Shown here: piece after piece, positions 1 through 6,964 of the stretch | Position numbering within the stretch: position 1 is the stretch's first letter | How the letters are laid out: each line of letters opens with the position of its first letter | Assembly (NCBI GenBank): GCA_937892315.1 | Contig: CALAVF010000261.1 | Location: 1 to 10,105 of the forward strand | Reading direction: 5' to 3' | DNA: 10,105 nt | DNA from: an uncultured Prevotellaceae bacterium | GTDB taxonomy: Bacteria > Bacteroidota > Bacteroidia > Bacteroidales > Bacteroidaceae | The notes under the pieces: generated by a model | Told to the model about the DNA's origin: nothing | Database searches by the model: none | The model's input: the letters and a program-made list of their open reading frames with translations, nothing else | Program-made: the position numbers and the translations under genes

Positions 1-71
1 GTGTTGATTATATGTGAATAGGGAAAACGTAGAGGATGTGTCAAAAATACATACTTCAACAACCTCTGAAC

Positions 72-134
72 CGACCACGTCGTAGTCACTAAATCGACCA
101 CGTCGTGGTCGGTGTGCCGACTACGACGTGGTCG
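72..134. repeat. Array of three near-palindromic 17-mers at 23-bp period
   Basis: Three 17-bp units start at 72, 95 and 118, exactly 23 bp apart, with 6-bp spacers of unrelated sequence (89-94 and 112-117). The central unit (95-111) is a perfect dyad of 8-bp arms, CGACCACG and CGTGGTCG, around one T. The outer units are imperfect dyads and mirror each other: 72-87 (CGACCACGTCGTAGTC) is the exact reverse complement of 119-134. The whole block can therefore fold as a 16-bp stem enclosing a second hairpin. It is GC-rich in an AT-richer gap and begins 26 bp past the stop of the minus-strand TM2 gene. It could be a REP/BIME-like extragenic element, a multi-site operator, or a 3'-end hairpin for that gene; no T-run follows it on the minus strand, which argues against a classical terminator. 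Confidence 0.85.
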
Positions 135-160
135 ATTTTGAGGAGTTGTCGTGGGGATTT

Positions 161-379
161 TTAGAAGAAGAATTTCTTGGCTGCTACACGGCTCTGGAAC
201 TTGCCTTCGTCTTCAATGAGGCAGATGATGCCTTCGATAAGACCGAGCACTCCGGGGATTGCTGTCCAGGAGAAGATGAAATAGAGAACTCCGGCAAGGA
301 TGTTGCCCATGTAGAACTTGTGGATGCCGAAACCTCCGAGGAGGATGCCGAGAATGCCGGCTACAATCTTATTTTTCAT
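161..379 (-). CDS. TM2 domain-containing small membrane protein
   Basis: This encodes a 72-aa inner-membrane protein with the TM2 signature. An N-terminal hydrophobic helix (about residues 5-17) is followed by GGFGIHKFYMG (residues 15-25), a second helix (about 27-45) and a third hydrophobic segment (about 44-55) ending in the acidic IEDEGKF. The GxHxFYxG motif is characteristic of TM2 proteins, whose bacterial function is poorly known. The open frame extends upstream to 583, but the extra N-terminus would read across the promoter and into the divergent gene. The ATG at 379, giving MKNKIVAGILG, matches the usual length and N-terminus of the family. A consensus Bacteroidetes promoter lies 54-84 bp upstream on the same strand. 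The gene is a single-gene unit here, divergent from the DUF4835 gene. Family assignment is strong; its role is unknown. Confidence 0.9.
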   Translation of the reverse strand: MKNKIVAGILGILLGGFGIHKFYMGNILAGVLYFIFSWTAIPGVLGLIEGIICLIEDEGKFQSRVAAKKFFF

Positions 380-432
380 AAGTCTTCGCTGAATTTTGGT
401 GGTTGATAAATAGAAGTGTGATAAAATCTTCG

Positions 433-463
433 CAAAGGTAAGGATTTTTTTTATTGTCTCAAA
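433..463 (-). promoter_or_regulatory. Bacteroidetes-type promoter for the TM2 gene
   Basis: Read on the minus strand, a -33 element TTTG (463-460) is followed by exactly 19 bp and a -7 element TACCTTTG (440-433). Both match the known Bacteroides sigma-ABfr consensus (TTTG, 19-21 bp, TAnnTTTG). Transcription would start near 425, leaving a leader of about 45-50 nt before the ATG at 379. Confidence 0.75.
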
Positions 464-472
464 CTTTTTGTC

Positions 473-480
473 TAAATTTG
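473..480 (+). promoter_or_regulatory. Probable -7 element for the DUF4835-recN cluster
   Basis: TAAATTTG at 473-480 is a perfect TAnnTTTG match, 23 bp before the ATG at 504. The expected -33 TTTG is degraded: only TTTA (450-453) or TTTT (449-452) lies at 19-20 bp spacing. The predicted leader is very short (about 15-20 nt). It contains an earlier ATG at 491 that hits TAA after one further codon, so 504 is the functional start. It lies back to back with the TM2 promoter. Confidence 0.55.
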
Positions 481-503
481 CAAAAAAATAATGGTATAAG
501 GCG

Positions 504-1409
504 ATGTACAGATTTCTTTTTCCTATTTTATGGCTGTGCTGGTGTGTGCCTGTGCGTCTGTCGGCGCAGGAACTGAACTGCACGGTGAAGGTGAATCATG
601 CACAGGTGCAGGGCACGAACACAAGTGTGTTTGAGACGTTGGAGACCGCCATCACGGAGTTTATGAACAACCGTTCCTGGACAGAGTTGCAGTTTCAGAA
701 GGCGGAAAGGATTGACTGCACGTTGACCATCACCGTGAAGAAGTACGACCAGTCGAGCGATGCCTTCACGTGCGAACTGCTGTTCCAACTCTCCCGTCCT
801 GTCTATAACTCGAACTATAATTCCACGGTGTTCTCGATGAAAGACCCGAGTTTTGACTTCACCTATAAGGAGTACGACCCGCTGGAATGGAACGAGAACA
901 ATCTGGACAACAACCTCACTGCCTTGCTGGCTTATTATGCCTATCTGTTCATCGGCATGGATTTGGACACTTTCTCTCCGATGGGGGGGACGGAGGTGCT
1001 GCATGTGGTGGAGAATATCGTGAACAGTGCCCAGATGATGGGAGAGAAGGGGTGGAGAGCCTTCGACGACGACAGGAATCGCCACGCCATCATCAACGAC
1101 TATATGGAAACGTCGATGGAACCGTTCCGACAGATGCAGTACAAGTATTATCGCGAAGGTCTGGACGAGATGGCGAACAATGCTGACCGTGGACGCACGG
1201 CTGTGACGGAGGCTTTGGAGATGCTGAAAGAGGCGCACAGCAACAAGCCGCTCTCGCAGTTGCCACAGATTTTTACTGATTACAAGCGTGACGAAATTGT
1301 CAACATCTATTCAGGACATGGCACGGAGAAGGAGAAAGAGGCGGTGTATGACATCGTGTCGAACCTGAATGCGAGCCAGAACACGTATTGGAACAAGATT
1401 AAGAAGTAA
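504..1409 (+). CDS. porD: DUF4835 family protein (PorD-like, type IX secretion-associated)
   Basis: This is a 301-aa exported protein. The N-terminus is a signal peptide (residues 1-21) with probable cleavage in LSA/QELNC. The mature start QELNCTVKVNHAQVQGTN is the conserved opening of the DUF4835 family, found across Bacteroidetes and often named PorD for its link to the type IX secretion system. Typical internal blocks are the MKDPSFDFTYKEYDPLEWN stretch (112-130), the NNLTALLAYYAYLFIGMDLDTFSP helix region (136-159) and GEKGWRAFDDDRNRH (180-194). The length is normal for the family. The molecular function is not established, and the T9SS link is family knowledge rather than something seen here. 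Only 2 bp separate its stop from the recN start, so the two are almost certainly co-transcribed; this DUF4835-recN order recurs in Bacteroidetes. The coaBC gene I would expect upstream is absent, replaced by a divergent TM2 gene. Confidence 0.88.
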   Translation: MYRFLFPILWLCWCVPVRLSAQELNCTVKVNHAQVQGTNTSVFETLETAITEFMNNRSWTELQFQKAERIDCTLTITVKKYDQSSDAFTCELLFQLSRPVYNSNYNSTVFSMKDPSFDFTYKEYDPLEWNENNLDNNLTALLAYYAYLFIGMDLDTFSPMGGTEVLHVVENIVNSAQMMGEKGWRAFDDDRNRHAIINDYMETSMEPFRQMQYKYYREGLDEMANNADRGRTAVTEALEMLKEAHSNKPLSQLPQIFTDYKRDEIVNIYSGHGTEKEKEAVYDIVSNLNASQNTYWNKIKK

Positions 1410-1411
1410 AG

Positions 1412-3085
1412 ATGATACGACACCTTCATATTGAAAACTATGCCCTGATTGAGGCTTTGGACTTGGACTTGCACAGCGGCTTCTCGGTCATTACGGGTGA
1501 GACGGGTGCCGGAAAGTCTATCATGTTGGGTGCCATCGGGTTGCTGCTTGGTCAGCGGGCTGATTTGAAGGCATTGAAGACAGGGGCGAAACGGTGTGTG
1601 GTGGAAGCGACTTTCGACGTGAGCAGTTATGGCATGAAGGAGTTTTTTGAGGAGAACGACCTCGACTTTGACGGTGCAGAGTGCATCGTGAGGCGAGAGT
1701 TGACGGCGGCAGGGAAGTCGCGTGCTTTCATCAACGACACGCCTGCCTCGCTGACGCAACTGAAGGAATTGGGCGAACGGTTGATAGACATTCATTCTCA
1801 GCATCAAAATTTGCTGCTCGGCAAGGAGGATTTCCAGTTGGGCACATTGGACATTGTTGCCCAAAACGGCGACCTGCTGACGGCATACAAATCGGAATAT
1901 AAAGCGTACAGGACCTTAGAGAAGCAGTTGGAAGAGGCGATAGAGGAGGCGAAGAGCAGCAAGGAGGATGAAGACTATCTGCAATTTCAGGTTGACCAAC
2001 TTGCCGATGCCCATCTGAAAGAGGGGGAGCAGGAGGAACTGGAAGAAGAGGCAGACACGCTCGAACATGCCGAGGACATCAAGTCGTCGCTCTATCGTGC
2101 TGCCAATTGTTTGCAGGCAGAAAGCGATGGGGCGGATGTGTTGGGGCTGATGAAGCAAAGCATCTCAGAACTGCATTCCATTGCCTCGGTGTATGGAGCC
2201 GCAGATGAGTTGGCAGAGCGTCTGGATTCTTGCTACATCGAACTGAAAGACATCGCCAGCGAACTGGAAGGTCAGGCAGAAGATGTGGAGTATAATCCGC
2301 AACGGTTGGAGGAGGTGAACGAGCGTCTGAACCTGATTTATACGTTGCAGAAGAAGCACAATATGGAACGTGTGGAGGACTTGCTGGCATTGCAGCGAGC
2401 CTTGGAGGAGAAACTGATGAAGATTGGCAATTTTGACGATTTCATCGGGGAACTTGGGCAGAAAGTGGCGGCTCAGAAGGAGAAAGTTTTGGGCATTGCC
2501 AAGCAACTTTCGAAGGCTCGCCATGAGGCAGCGAAGGAGGTGGAGAAGAAGATGGTGGAGACGTTGTTGCCACTCGGAATGCCGAATGTGCAGTTCAAAT
2601 GTTCTGTGATAGCGAATCCTGCCGCCCTTTCGTCAACAGGTTACGACCAGGTGCAGTTCCTTTTCAACGCCAACAAGAGTGGCGAGGTGAAACCTGTCAG
2701 CCAGATAGCATCGGGTGGTGAGATTGCCCGAGTGATGCTGGCACTGAAGGCTCTCATTGCGGGTGCGGTGAAGTTGCCGACCATCATTTTTGATGAGATA
2801 GATACGGGTGTCAGCGGCTCGATAGCCGAGAAGATGGCGCGCATCATGAAGGAGATGGGCGACCAGAAGCGTCAGGTCATCTCCATCACCCATCTGCCGC
2901 AGATTGCCGCACTTGGCAGCCATCATTACAAGGTGTATAAAGAAGATACCGACGATGCCACGTTGAGCCATATTGTGCCCCTTACGGACGAGCAGCGGGT
3001 GGAAGAACTTGCCCACATGCTCAGTGGCGAGACGCTCACACAGGCGGCATTGGAAAACGCTAAATCACTGTTGAACAATCATTAA
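1412..3085 (+). CDS. recN: DNA repair protein RecN
   Basis: RecN is an SMC-like cytoplasmic ATPase that acts early in recombinational repair of double-strand breaks. The 557-aa product has the normal family length. The N-terminal half-domain carries Walker A GETGAGKS (29-36) after the typical opening HIENYALIEALDLDL. A long charged, heptad-rich middle (about 155-375) is the coiled-coil arm. The C-terminal half holds the ABC signature SGGEIARVMLALK (434-446), Walker B LPTIIFDEID (455-464), the D-loop TGVSG (465-469) and the switch histidine in SITHLPQIAAL (H494). All catalytic motifs are intact. The start ATG lies 2 bp after the upstream stop, implying translational coupling. The next gene follows after 27 bp. 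No LexA-type box was recognised upstream. Confidence 0.97.
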   Translation: MIRHLHIENYALIEALDLDLHSGFSVITGETGAGKSIMLGAIGLLLGQRADLKALKTGAKRCVVEATFDVSSYGMKEFFEENDLDFDGAECIVRRELTAAGKSRAFINDTPASLTQLKELGERLIDIHSQHQNLLLGKEDFQLGTLDIVAQNGDLLTAYKSEYKAYRTLEKQLEEAIEEAKSSKEDEDYLQFQVDQLADAHLKEGEQEELEEEADTLEHAEDIKSSLYRAANCLQAESDGADVLGLMKQSISELHSIASVYGAADELAERLDSCYIELKDIASELEGQAEDVEYNPQRLEEVNERLNLIYTLQKKHNMERVEDLLALQRALEEKLMKIGNFDDFIGELGQKVAAQKEKVLGIAKQLSKARHEAAKEVEKKMVETLLPLGMPNVQFKCSVIANPAALSSTGYDQVQFLFNANKSGEVKPVSQIASGGEIARVMLALKALIAGAVKLPTIIFDEIDTGVSGSIAEKMARIMKEMGDQKRQVISITHLPQIAALGSHHYKVYKEDTDDATLSHIVPLTDEQRVEELAHMLSGETLTQAALENAKSLLNNH

Positions 3086-3112
3086 CTTATTCAGATTAAC
3101 TGATTCAGACAC

Positions 3113-4819
3113 ATGAAAAGATTTCTCATATTATCCTTTGTCCTTTCCTTCTTTGCCCTTTTGGGGAATGCACAGCCAAAGTTTGCCTCGAAGGTACAAA
3201 AGGGTATCATCTCAGTCAACACCTACGACAAGCAAGGCAACCTGCTTCGGCAGGGAACGGGCGTGTATGTGGGTGCTAACGGAGAGGCGATTGCTGATTA
3301 CGGCGTCTTCAAGGGTGCTTACAAGGCGACGGCGATTGATGCCAGTGGCAAGCAGGCAGAGGTGGAGTGCATCTTGGGTGCTGACGACACGTATTCGATG
3401 GTGCGATTCCGTGTGGGTGCCAAGGGAAATGCCGTGTTGACACCTGTCACGTCTGCTCAGCCGAAGGGGACGACCTTTCATGCCATTGGCTATGCGAAGG
3501 GCGGCAATGCGTTGAGCGACAATGCGGCGGTGGTGGACACGGCGATGATTCAAGGCAAGTATGTTTATTATGGATTGGCAAAGACACTTGACAGCAAACT
3601 CGTCGGGTCGCCGGTCTTCAACGATGCGGGCAGCCTTGTCGGCATTCTTCATTCGCCCATTGGCGACAAGAGTTATGTGCTTGACATCCGTTTCCGTGAG
3701 GTGCTGAAAATGGAGGCAATCCCGACAAAATCAGCGTCGGTGGCGTTGGGCAACATCTTCATTCCGAAGGGATTGCCCGATACGGCAGAGGAAGCCTTGG
3801 TGTATCTTTACTTCCGTTCACGCAACACGGGCAACGAGGAATATATGGACATGGTGAACCGCTTTGTTGCCATGTATCCACAGAATGCGGAGGGCTATAT
3901 GCGTCGTTCCGCACCGCTCATCGACCTGTTGCGGTTTGACGAGGCTGACAGCGACTTGCAGAAGTACCTCTCGCTGGTGGAAGACAAGGTGGCAGGCAAT
4001 TTCAACGTGGCATCAGCCATTTTCGACAAACTTCGTCTGCAACCCGAACCTGCCTATGAGAAGTGGACTTACGACGTGGCACAGCAGTATCTGGAGAAGG
4101 CTCTGTCGCTCAATGCGGAAAAGCCTGCCAGCGAGGAACAAAAGGCGAACGAGGAGAAGTTTAAGATTCTGAAAGCCCAAATCTTGATGGGAAAGGAGGA
4201 TTACAACGGGGCTATCGGCATTTATGAGGCGTTCAACCAAGGTGAGAATCGTGCCCCTTCATTTTATTTTGCCATCAGCATGGCACGTGAGGGCAGGGGC
4301 GATTCGCTCAGTGCCGTCATCGAGCCGCTCGACAGTGCGCTTGCCATGATGGGCGACCCGTTGCCAGCCGAGGCGGCGAACTACGTGATTCGTCGCGGGC
4401 AGTTGTATGCCAACGCTGGTCGTTACCGTGATGCCGTGCAGGATTATAACCAGTATTGTTACCTGATGAACAATAAGGTCAGTGCTGTCTTCTACTATGA
4501 GCGTTCGCAAATCGAGGTCAATGGCCGTCTCTTCCAGCAGGCACTCGACGACATCAACAAGGCCATCGAAATGGCTCCACGTGTTCCCCTCTATTATGTG
4601 GAAAAAGCCGCCCTCACCATTCGGGTCAACCTCCTCGACGATTGTATTCAGGCTTGTCAAACAGCCATTGCCCTCAATCCCGACATCATTGACTCCTACC
4701 GCATCCTCGGTTATGCCCAACTGCAGAAAGGCGACAAAACCAACGCTCGTCTCAATCTTCAGAAAGCCGTCGATATGGGTGACGAAGGTGCCAAGAAGAT
4801 TTTGGAAACGTACTTTTAG
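3113..4819 (+). CDS. Exported trypsin-fold pseudoprotease with C-terminal TPR repeats
   Basis: This is a 568-aa protein with a clear signal peptide (1-20, ending LLGNA). Residues about 23-200 follow the layout of a trypsin/DegP-like domain: GTGVYVGANGEAIADYGVFKGA (49-69), ADDTYSMVRFRVG (90-102) and SKLVGSPVFNDAGSLVGI (161-178). Aligned by eye with the usual TNYHVV, TDLALLK and GNSGGP motifs, the catalytic His, Asp and Ser positions are G64, S95 and V164, so the domain is probably inactive; S166 is nearby but out of register. Residues about 225-568 are helical with TPR-type units, clearest at 427-560 (for example AGRYRDAVQDYNQYC, QQALDDINKAIEMAP and CIQACQTAIALNP). It likely acts as an envelope binding or scaffold protein. 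Homologues are often labelled serine protease, which I think is misleading. It sits 27 bp after recN, before a strong hairpin. Confidence 0.82.
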   Translation: MKRFLILSFVLSFFALLGNAQPKFASKVQKGIISVNTYDKQGNLLRQGTGVYVGANGEAIADYGVFKGAYKATAIDASGKQAEVECILGADDTYSMVRFRVGAKGNAVLTPVTSAQPKGTTFHAIGYAKGGNALSDNAAVVDTAMIQGKYVYYGLAKTLDSKLVGSPVFNDAGSLVGILHSPIGDKSYVLDIRFREVLKMEAIPTKSASVALGNIFIPKGLPDTAEEALVYLYFRSRNTGNEEYMDMVNRFVAMYPQNAEGYMRRSAPLIDLLRFDEADSDLQKYLSLVEDKVAGNFNVASAIFDKLRLQPEPAYEKWTYDVAQQYLEKALSLNAEKPASEEQKANEEKFKILKAQILMGKEDYNGAIGIYEAFNQGENRAPSFYFAISMAREGRGDSLSAVIEPLDSALAMMGDPLPAEAANYVIRRGQLYANAGRYRDAVQDYNQYCYLMNNKVSAVFYYERSQIEVNGRLFQQALDDINKAIEMAPRVPLYYVEKAALTIRVNLLDDCIQACQTAIALNPDIIDSYRILGYAQLQKGDKTNARLNLQKAVDMGDEGAKKILETYF

Positions 4820-4860
4820 CGAAAATTTGGGCTGAGAGCCAAATGCCTGCGGAAAGAAAC

Positions 4861-4897
4861 AAGCGGTCCTGCTTCTGTGAAAGAGGCGGGACCGCTT
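4861..4897. terminator. Bidirectional intrinsic terminator hairpin
   Basis: The arms AAGCGGTCCTGC (4861-4872) and GCGGGACCGCTT (4886-4897) pair over 12 bp with a single G-U, around a 13-nt loop. On the plus strand a T-rich tail follows (TGTTTT to 4903), ending the pseudoprotease transcript. On the minus strand the hairpin is followed by GTTTCTTTCC, so it could also serve the NhaD transcript ending at 4915. Its position between convergent genes fits that role. Confidence 0.85.
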
Positions 4898-4914
4898 TGT
4901 TTTGATGTCGTTTC

Positions 4915-6243
4915 TCAGAAACTGTTTTGTAGGGCGAAAGCGGCGATGCCAGAGAGGTAGCCGGCGAGGGCGAGCCAGGAGAAGTGGCGGAGATACCAGC
5001 CGAAACTGATGTGCTCCAAACCCATGACGACGACCCCTGCGGCTGAGCCGATGATGAGGATGCTGCCACCTGTGCCTGCACAATAGGCGAGGAGGCTCCA
5101 GAAGGCACCGTCCTGCACAAAGTTTTGGGCAATGCCTGTGGCGGTGGCAGGTGCGATGTCGTACATTCCCATGGCACTGGCGACGAGCGGCACATTGTCA
5201 ACCACAGAGGAGAGGATGCCAATGATGCCGTTGACCGCATAGACATCGCCTTGGAAGTGGTTGTTGAGCCAGACGCCGAGTTGACTTAACGTACCAGTCT
5301 CACCCAATGCTCCGACGGCAAAGAGGATGCCGAGGAAGAAAAGGATGGTGGACATGTCAATCTTTCGCAGAATGCCAGAGACCCGCACCTTCGTGTCGAG
5401 TGCCAAGAGTCGCTTGTTGCGGCGGATGACGAGTTCGGTGAAAATCCACAGGATGCTGAGCAACGCCATGATGCCCGCAAAGGGTGGCAGTCCTGTGACG
5501 GTGCGGAAGAGCGGCACCAACGTGAGGCCGCCGACGCCGATGAGGAAAATGGCGATTTTGCTCTTGCGTGAGAAGGGGTTCCTCTCTGCCATTCGCTGCT
5601 CGTTGATGTCTGCGGTATCCTCGTCGGGCGGCTCAATGTTGCCTTTCATCCATGCGGACACGATGAGGGCAGGCACGACGACGCTGGCGACCGAAGGCAG
5701 GAGCGTCTTGGTGACGATGCCCGTGGTGGATACGCAGCCTTTTATCCAAAGCATGATGGTGGTCACATCGCCAATGGGCGAGAAGGCACCGCCAGAGTTG
5801 GCGGCGAGGATGACCATGCCTGCATAGAGGATTCGCTGTTGTCGGTTTGCCACGAGTTTTTTCAGCACCATCACCATGACGATGCTGGTGGTCATGTTGT
5901 CGAGCAGAGCCGAAAGCACGAAGGTGATGGCGACGATTTCCCACAGCAGCGTGCGGGCACTGGTGGTGCGCAGATAGCGTGAGACAAAGTTGAATCCTCC
6001 GTTGGAATCGACCACTTCGACGATGGTCATGGCTCCCATGAGGAAAAGAATCGTCTCGCAGGTCTCGCCCACGCAGGGCAGGAACACCTCGTCGGCGGAG
6101 AGTTGCGGATGGCTCATCATGTACACCGCCCAGCACGCCATCCCCATGAACAGGGCGACCGCCGCCTTGCTCACTTTGAGGACGCTTTCGAGGGCGATGC
6201 ACAGATAGCCCAGTGTGAATATTGCAATAATCAGAGTTGTCAT
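4915..6243 (-). CDS. nhaD: NhaD-type Na+/H+ antiporter
   Basis: This is a 442-aa polytopic inner-membrane protein of the ion transporter superfamily; NhaD members exchange Na+ or Li+ for H+. Diagnostic segments are ETCETILFLMGAMTIVEVVD (60-79), SALLDNMTTSIVMV (111-124), AANSGGAFSPIGDVTTIML (147-165), SSVVDNVPLVASAM (345-358) and GTGGSILIIGSAAGVV (390-405). The paired DN-containing hairpins (D115-N116 and D349-N350) are the inverted-repeat core typical of this superfamily. The open frame runs further upstream to 6417, but residues before MTTLIIAIFTLGYL are unlike the family and overlap the neighbouring gene, so the ATG at 6243 is chosen. The length is at the short end of normal. It is the last gene of a probable three-gene minus-strand operon and ends at the shared terminator. 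Ion preference cannot be told from sequence alone. Confidence 0.92.
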   Translation of the reverse strand: MTTLIIAIFTLGYLCIALESVLKVSKAAVALFMGMACWAVYMMSHPQLSADEVFLPCVGETCETILFLMGAMTIVEVVDSNGGFNFVSRYLRTTSARTLLWEIVAITFVLSALLDNMTTSIVMVMVLKKLVANRQQRILYAGMVILAANSGGAFSPIGDVTTIMLWIKGCVSTTGIVTKTLLPSVASVVVPALIVSAWMKGNIEPPDEDTADINEQRMAERNPFSRKSKIAIFLIGVGGLTLVPLFRTVTGLPPFAGIMALLSILWIFTELVIRRNKRLLALDTKVRVSGILRKIDMSTILFFLGILFAVGALGETGTLSQLGVWLNNHFQGDVYAVNGIIGILSSVVDNVPLVASAMGMYDIAPATATGIAQNFVQDGAFWSLLAYCAGTGGSILIIGSAAGVVVMGLEHISFGWYLRHFSWLALAGYLSGIAAFALQNSF

Positions 6244-6278
6244 GATGTGTTGAGTTTCTTTATGAGGTGAGGAAATGG

Positions 6279-6470
6279 TTATTTTTCTCGGTTTGAACCT
6301 ATCAGGGGAAAACTCAGCAGCACACCCACCGCCCCGAGCACGATGATGAAGTGTCGGAGGTGGGGATGCCCCTCCAGATGGGTCAGCATGGGCTCGAACA
6401 TGAGCAGAAGACCACACAGGAGCAACAGAACCCCGCAGAGGATTCTGTACTTTTTATGAGAGAATATCAT
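6279..6470 (-). CDS. Small two-helix membrane protein, unknown function
   Basis: This encodes a 63-aa protein. A short basic N-terminus (MIFSHKKYR) is followed by a leucine-rich transmembrane helix (about 10-26), a polar histidine-containing loop (EPMLTHLEGHPHLRH, 26-40) and a second transmembrane helix (about 41-58), ending in SNREK. The arrangement suggests both termini in the cytoplasm, by the positive-inside rule. I do not recognise a family. It ends 35 bp before the NhaD start and begins 29 bp after the 134-aa gene, so all three are likely co-transcribed. It could be a small accessory subunit of the antiporter or an unrelated membrane protein. It is supported as real by the absence of a better frame, the clean two-helix pattern and the operon spacing. 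Confidence 0.72.
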   Translation of the reverse strand: MIFSHKKYRILCGVLLLLCGLLLMFEPMLTHLEGHPHLRHFIIVLGAVGVLLSFPLIGSNREK

Positions 6471-6499
6471 TGCTTCAGTTCTTTTGAAATGCTTTTCGG

Positions 6500-6904
6500 T
6501 TATTTCTTCAGCAATGCTTTCCTGAGCAGTTCGGCTTCCTTGCCCTCATAGATTTTGATGTCGGTGATGGCGTTGTAGTACAAGTCGGAGTAGCGGAACA
6601 GTTGAAGGGCGAAGAAACGCCCGTCGCGTGACACGCACATCTCCAGCGCGTAGCCTCCGTTGGGGTCGTAGGTCATCGACAACTGTGCCTTTTCAGCACA
6701 CGAAGGGTCGTTCTGGAACTGGAGGAGGAATTGATGAATCTCGTTGCCAGACGAAAGGGTGTAGTAGTTGCGAATGCTGTCAACCTCGGAGAGCGTGGGT
6801 TTGTAATAGACCTTGGTGCGGAAACCGAAAAATCCTTGTTTCACATAGATATTCTCATGGGCGGAGACGGCAGAGGCAATCTCCATATTTTTGAAACTTG
6901 CCAT
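6500..6904 (-). CDS. Hypothetical soluble protein, first gene of the nhaD operon
   Basis: This encodes a 134-aa product without a signal peptide or membrane segment. It is mixed alpha/beta in character and rich in aromatics (GFFGFRTKVYYKP at 24-36, LFRYSDLYYNAI at 102-113). It has two cysteines (69 and 90) and ends in a basic helix (KEAELLRKALLKK). I do not recognise the family. The ATG at 6904 is used because it gives the longest frame; an internal ATG at codon 7 (6886) is an alternative. No consensus TAnnTTTG promoter was found just upstream on this strand. The nearest is a 7/8 match (TAAGTTTA, 6993-6986) inside the AT-rich inverted repeat. It heads the set that includes the two-helix protein and NhaD, so a role tied to ion homeostasis is possible but only inferred from position. 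Confidence 0.72.
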   Translation of the reverse strand: MASFKNMEIASAVSAHENIYVKQGFFGFRTKVYYKPTLSEVDSIRNYYTLSSGNEIHQFLLQFQNDPSCAEKAQLSMTYDPNGGYALEMCVSRDGRFFALQLFRYSDLYYNAITDIKIYEGKEAELLRKALLKK

Positions 6905-6964
6905 AATGTTTGAATGCGTCCCCAGCAGGTCGAGGTGGCTCCAAGGGGTTCTACGAGGGGCGAA

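Noticed and set aside
72..134. Possible CRISPR array
   Set aside because: The 17-bp units are palindromic, only three in number, with 6-bp spacers and no cas genes; far too short for repeat-spacer structure.
128..406. 92-codon acidic plus-strand frame
   Set aside because: It overlaps the TM2 gene in antisense and starts within the palindrome array; the TM2 signature on the other strand is decisive.
528..1238. 236-codon minus-strand frame
   Set aside because: It is antisense to the DUF4835 gene, which has a signal peptide and family motifs; the shadow is His/Arg-rich and without domains.
3086..3112. Partial direct repeat of ATTCAGA in the recN-pseudoprotease gap
   Set aside because: Only 7 bp repeated in a 27-bp gap; compatible with chance.
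4825..4844. Small hairpin (ATTTGGGCT / AGCCAAAT) just after the pseudoprotease stop
   Set aside because: The stem is short with a bulge and no T-run; the stronger hairpin at 4861-4897 explains termination.
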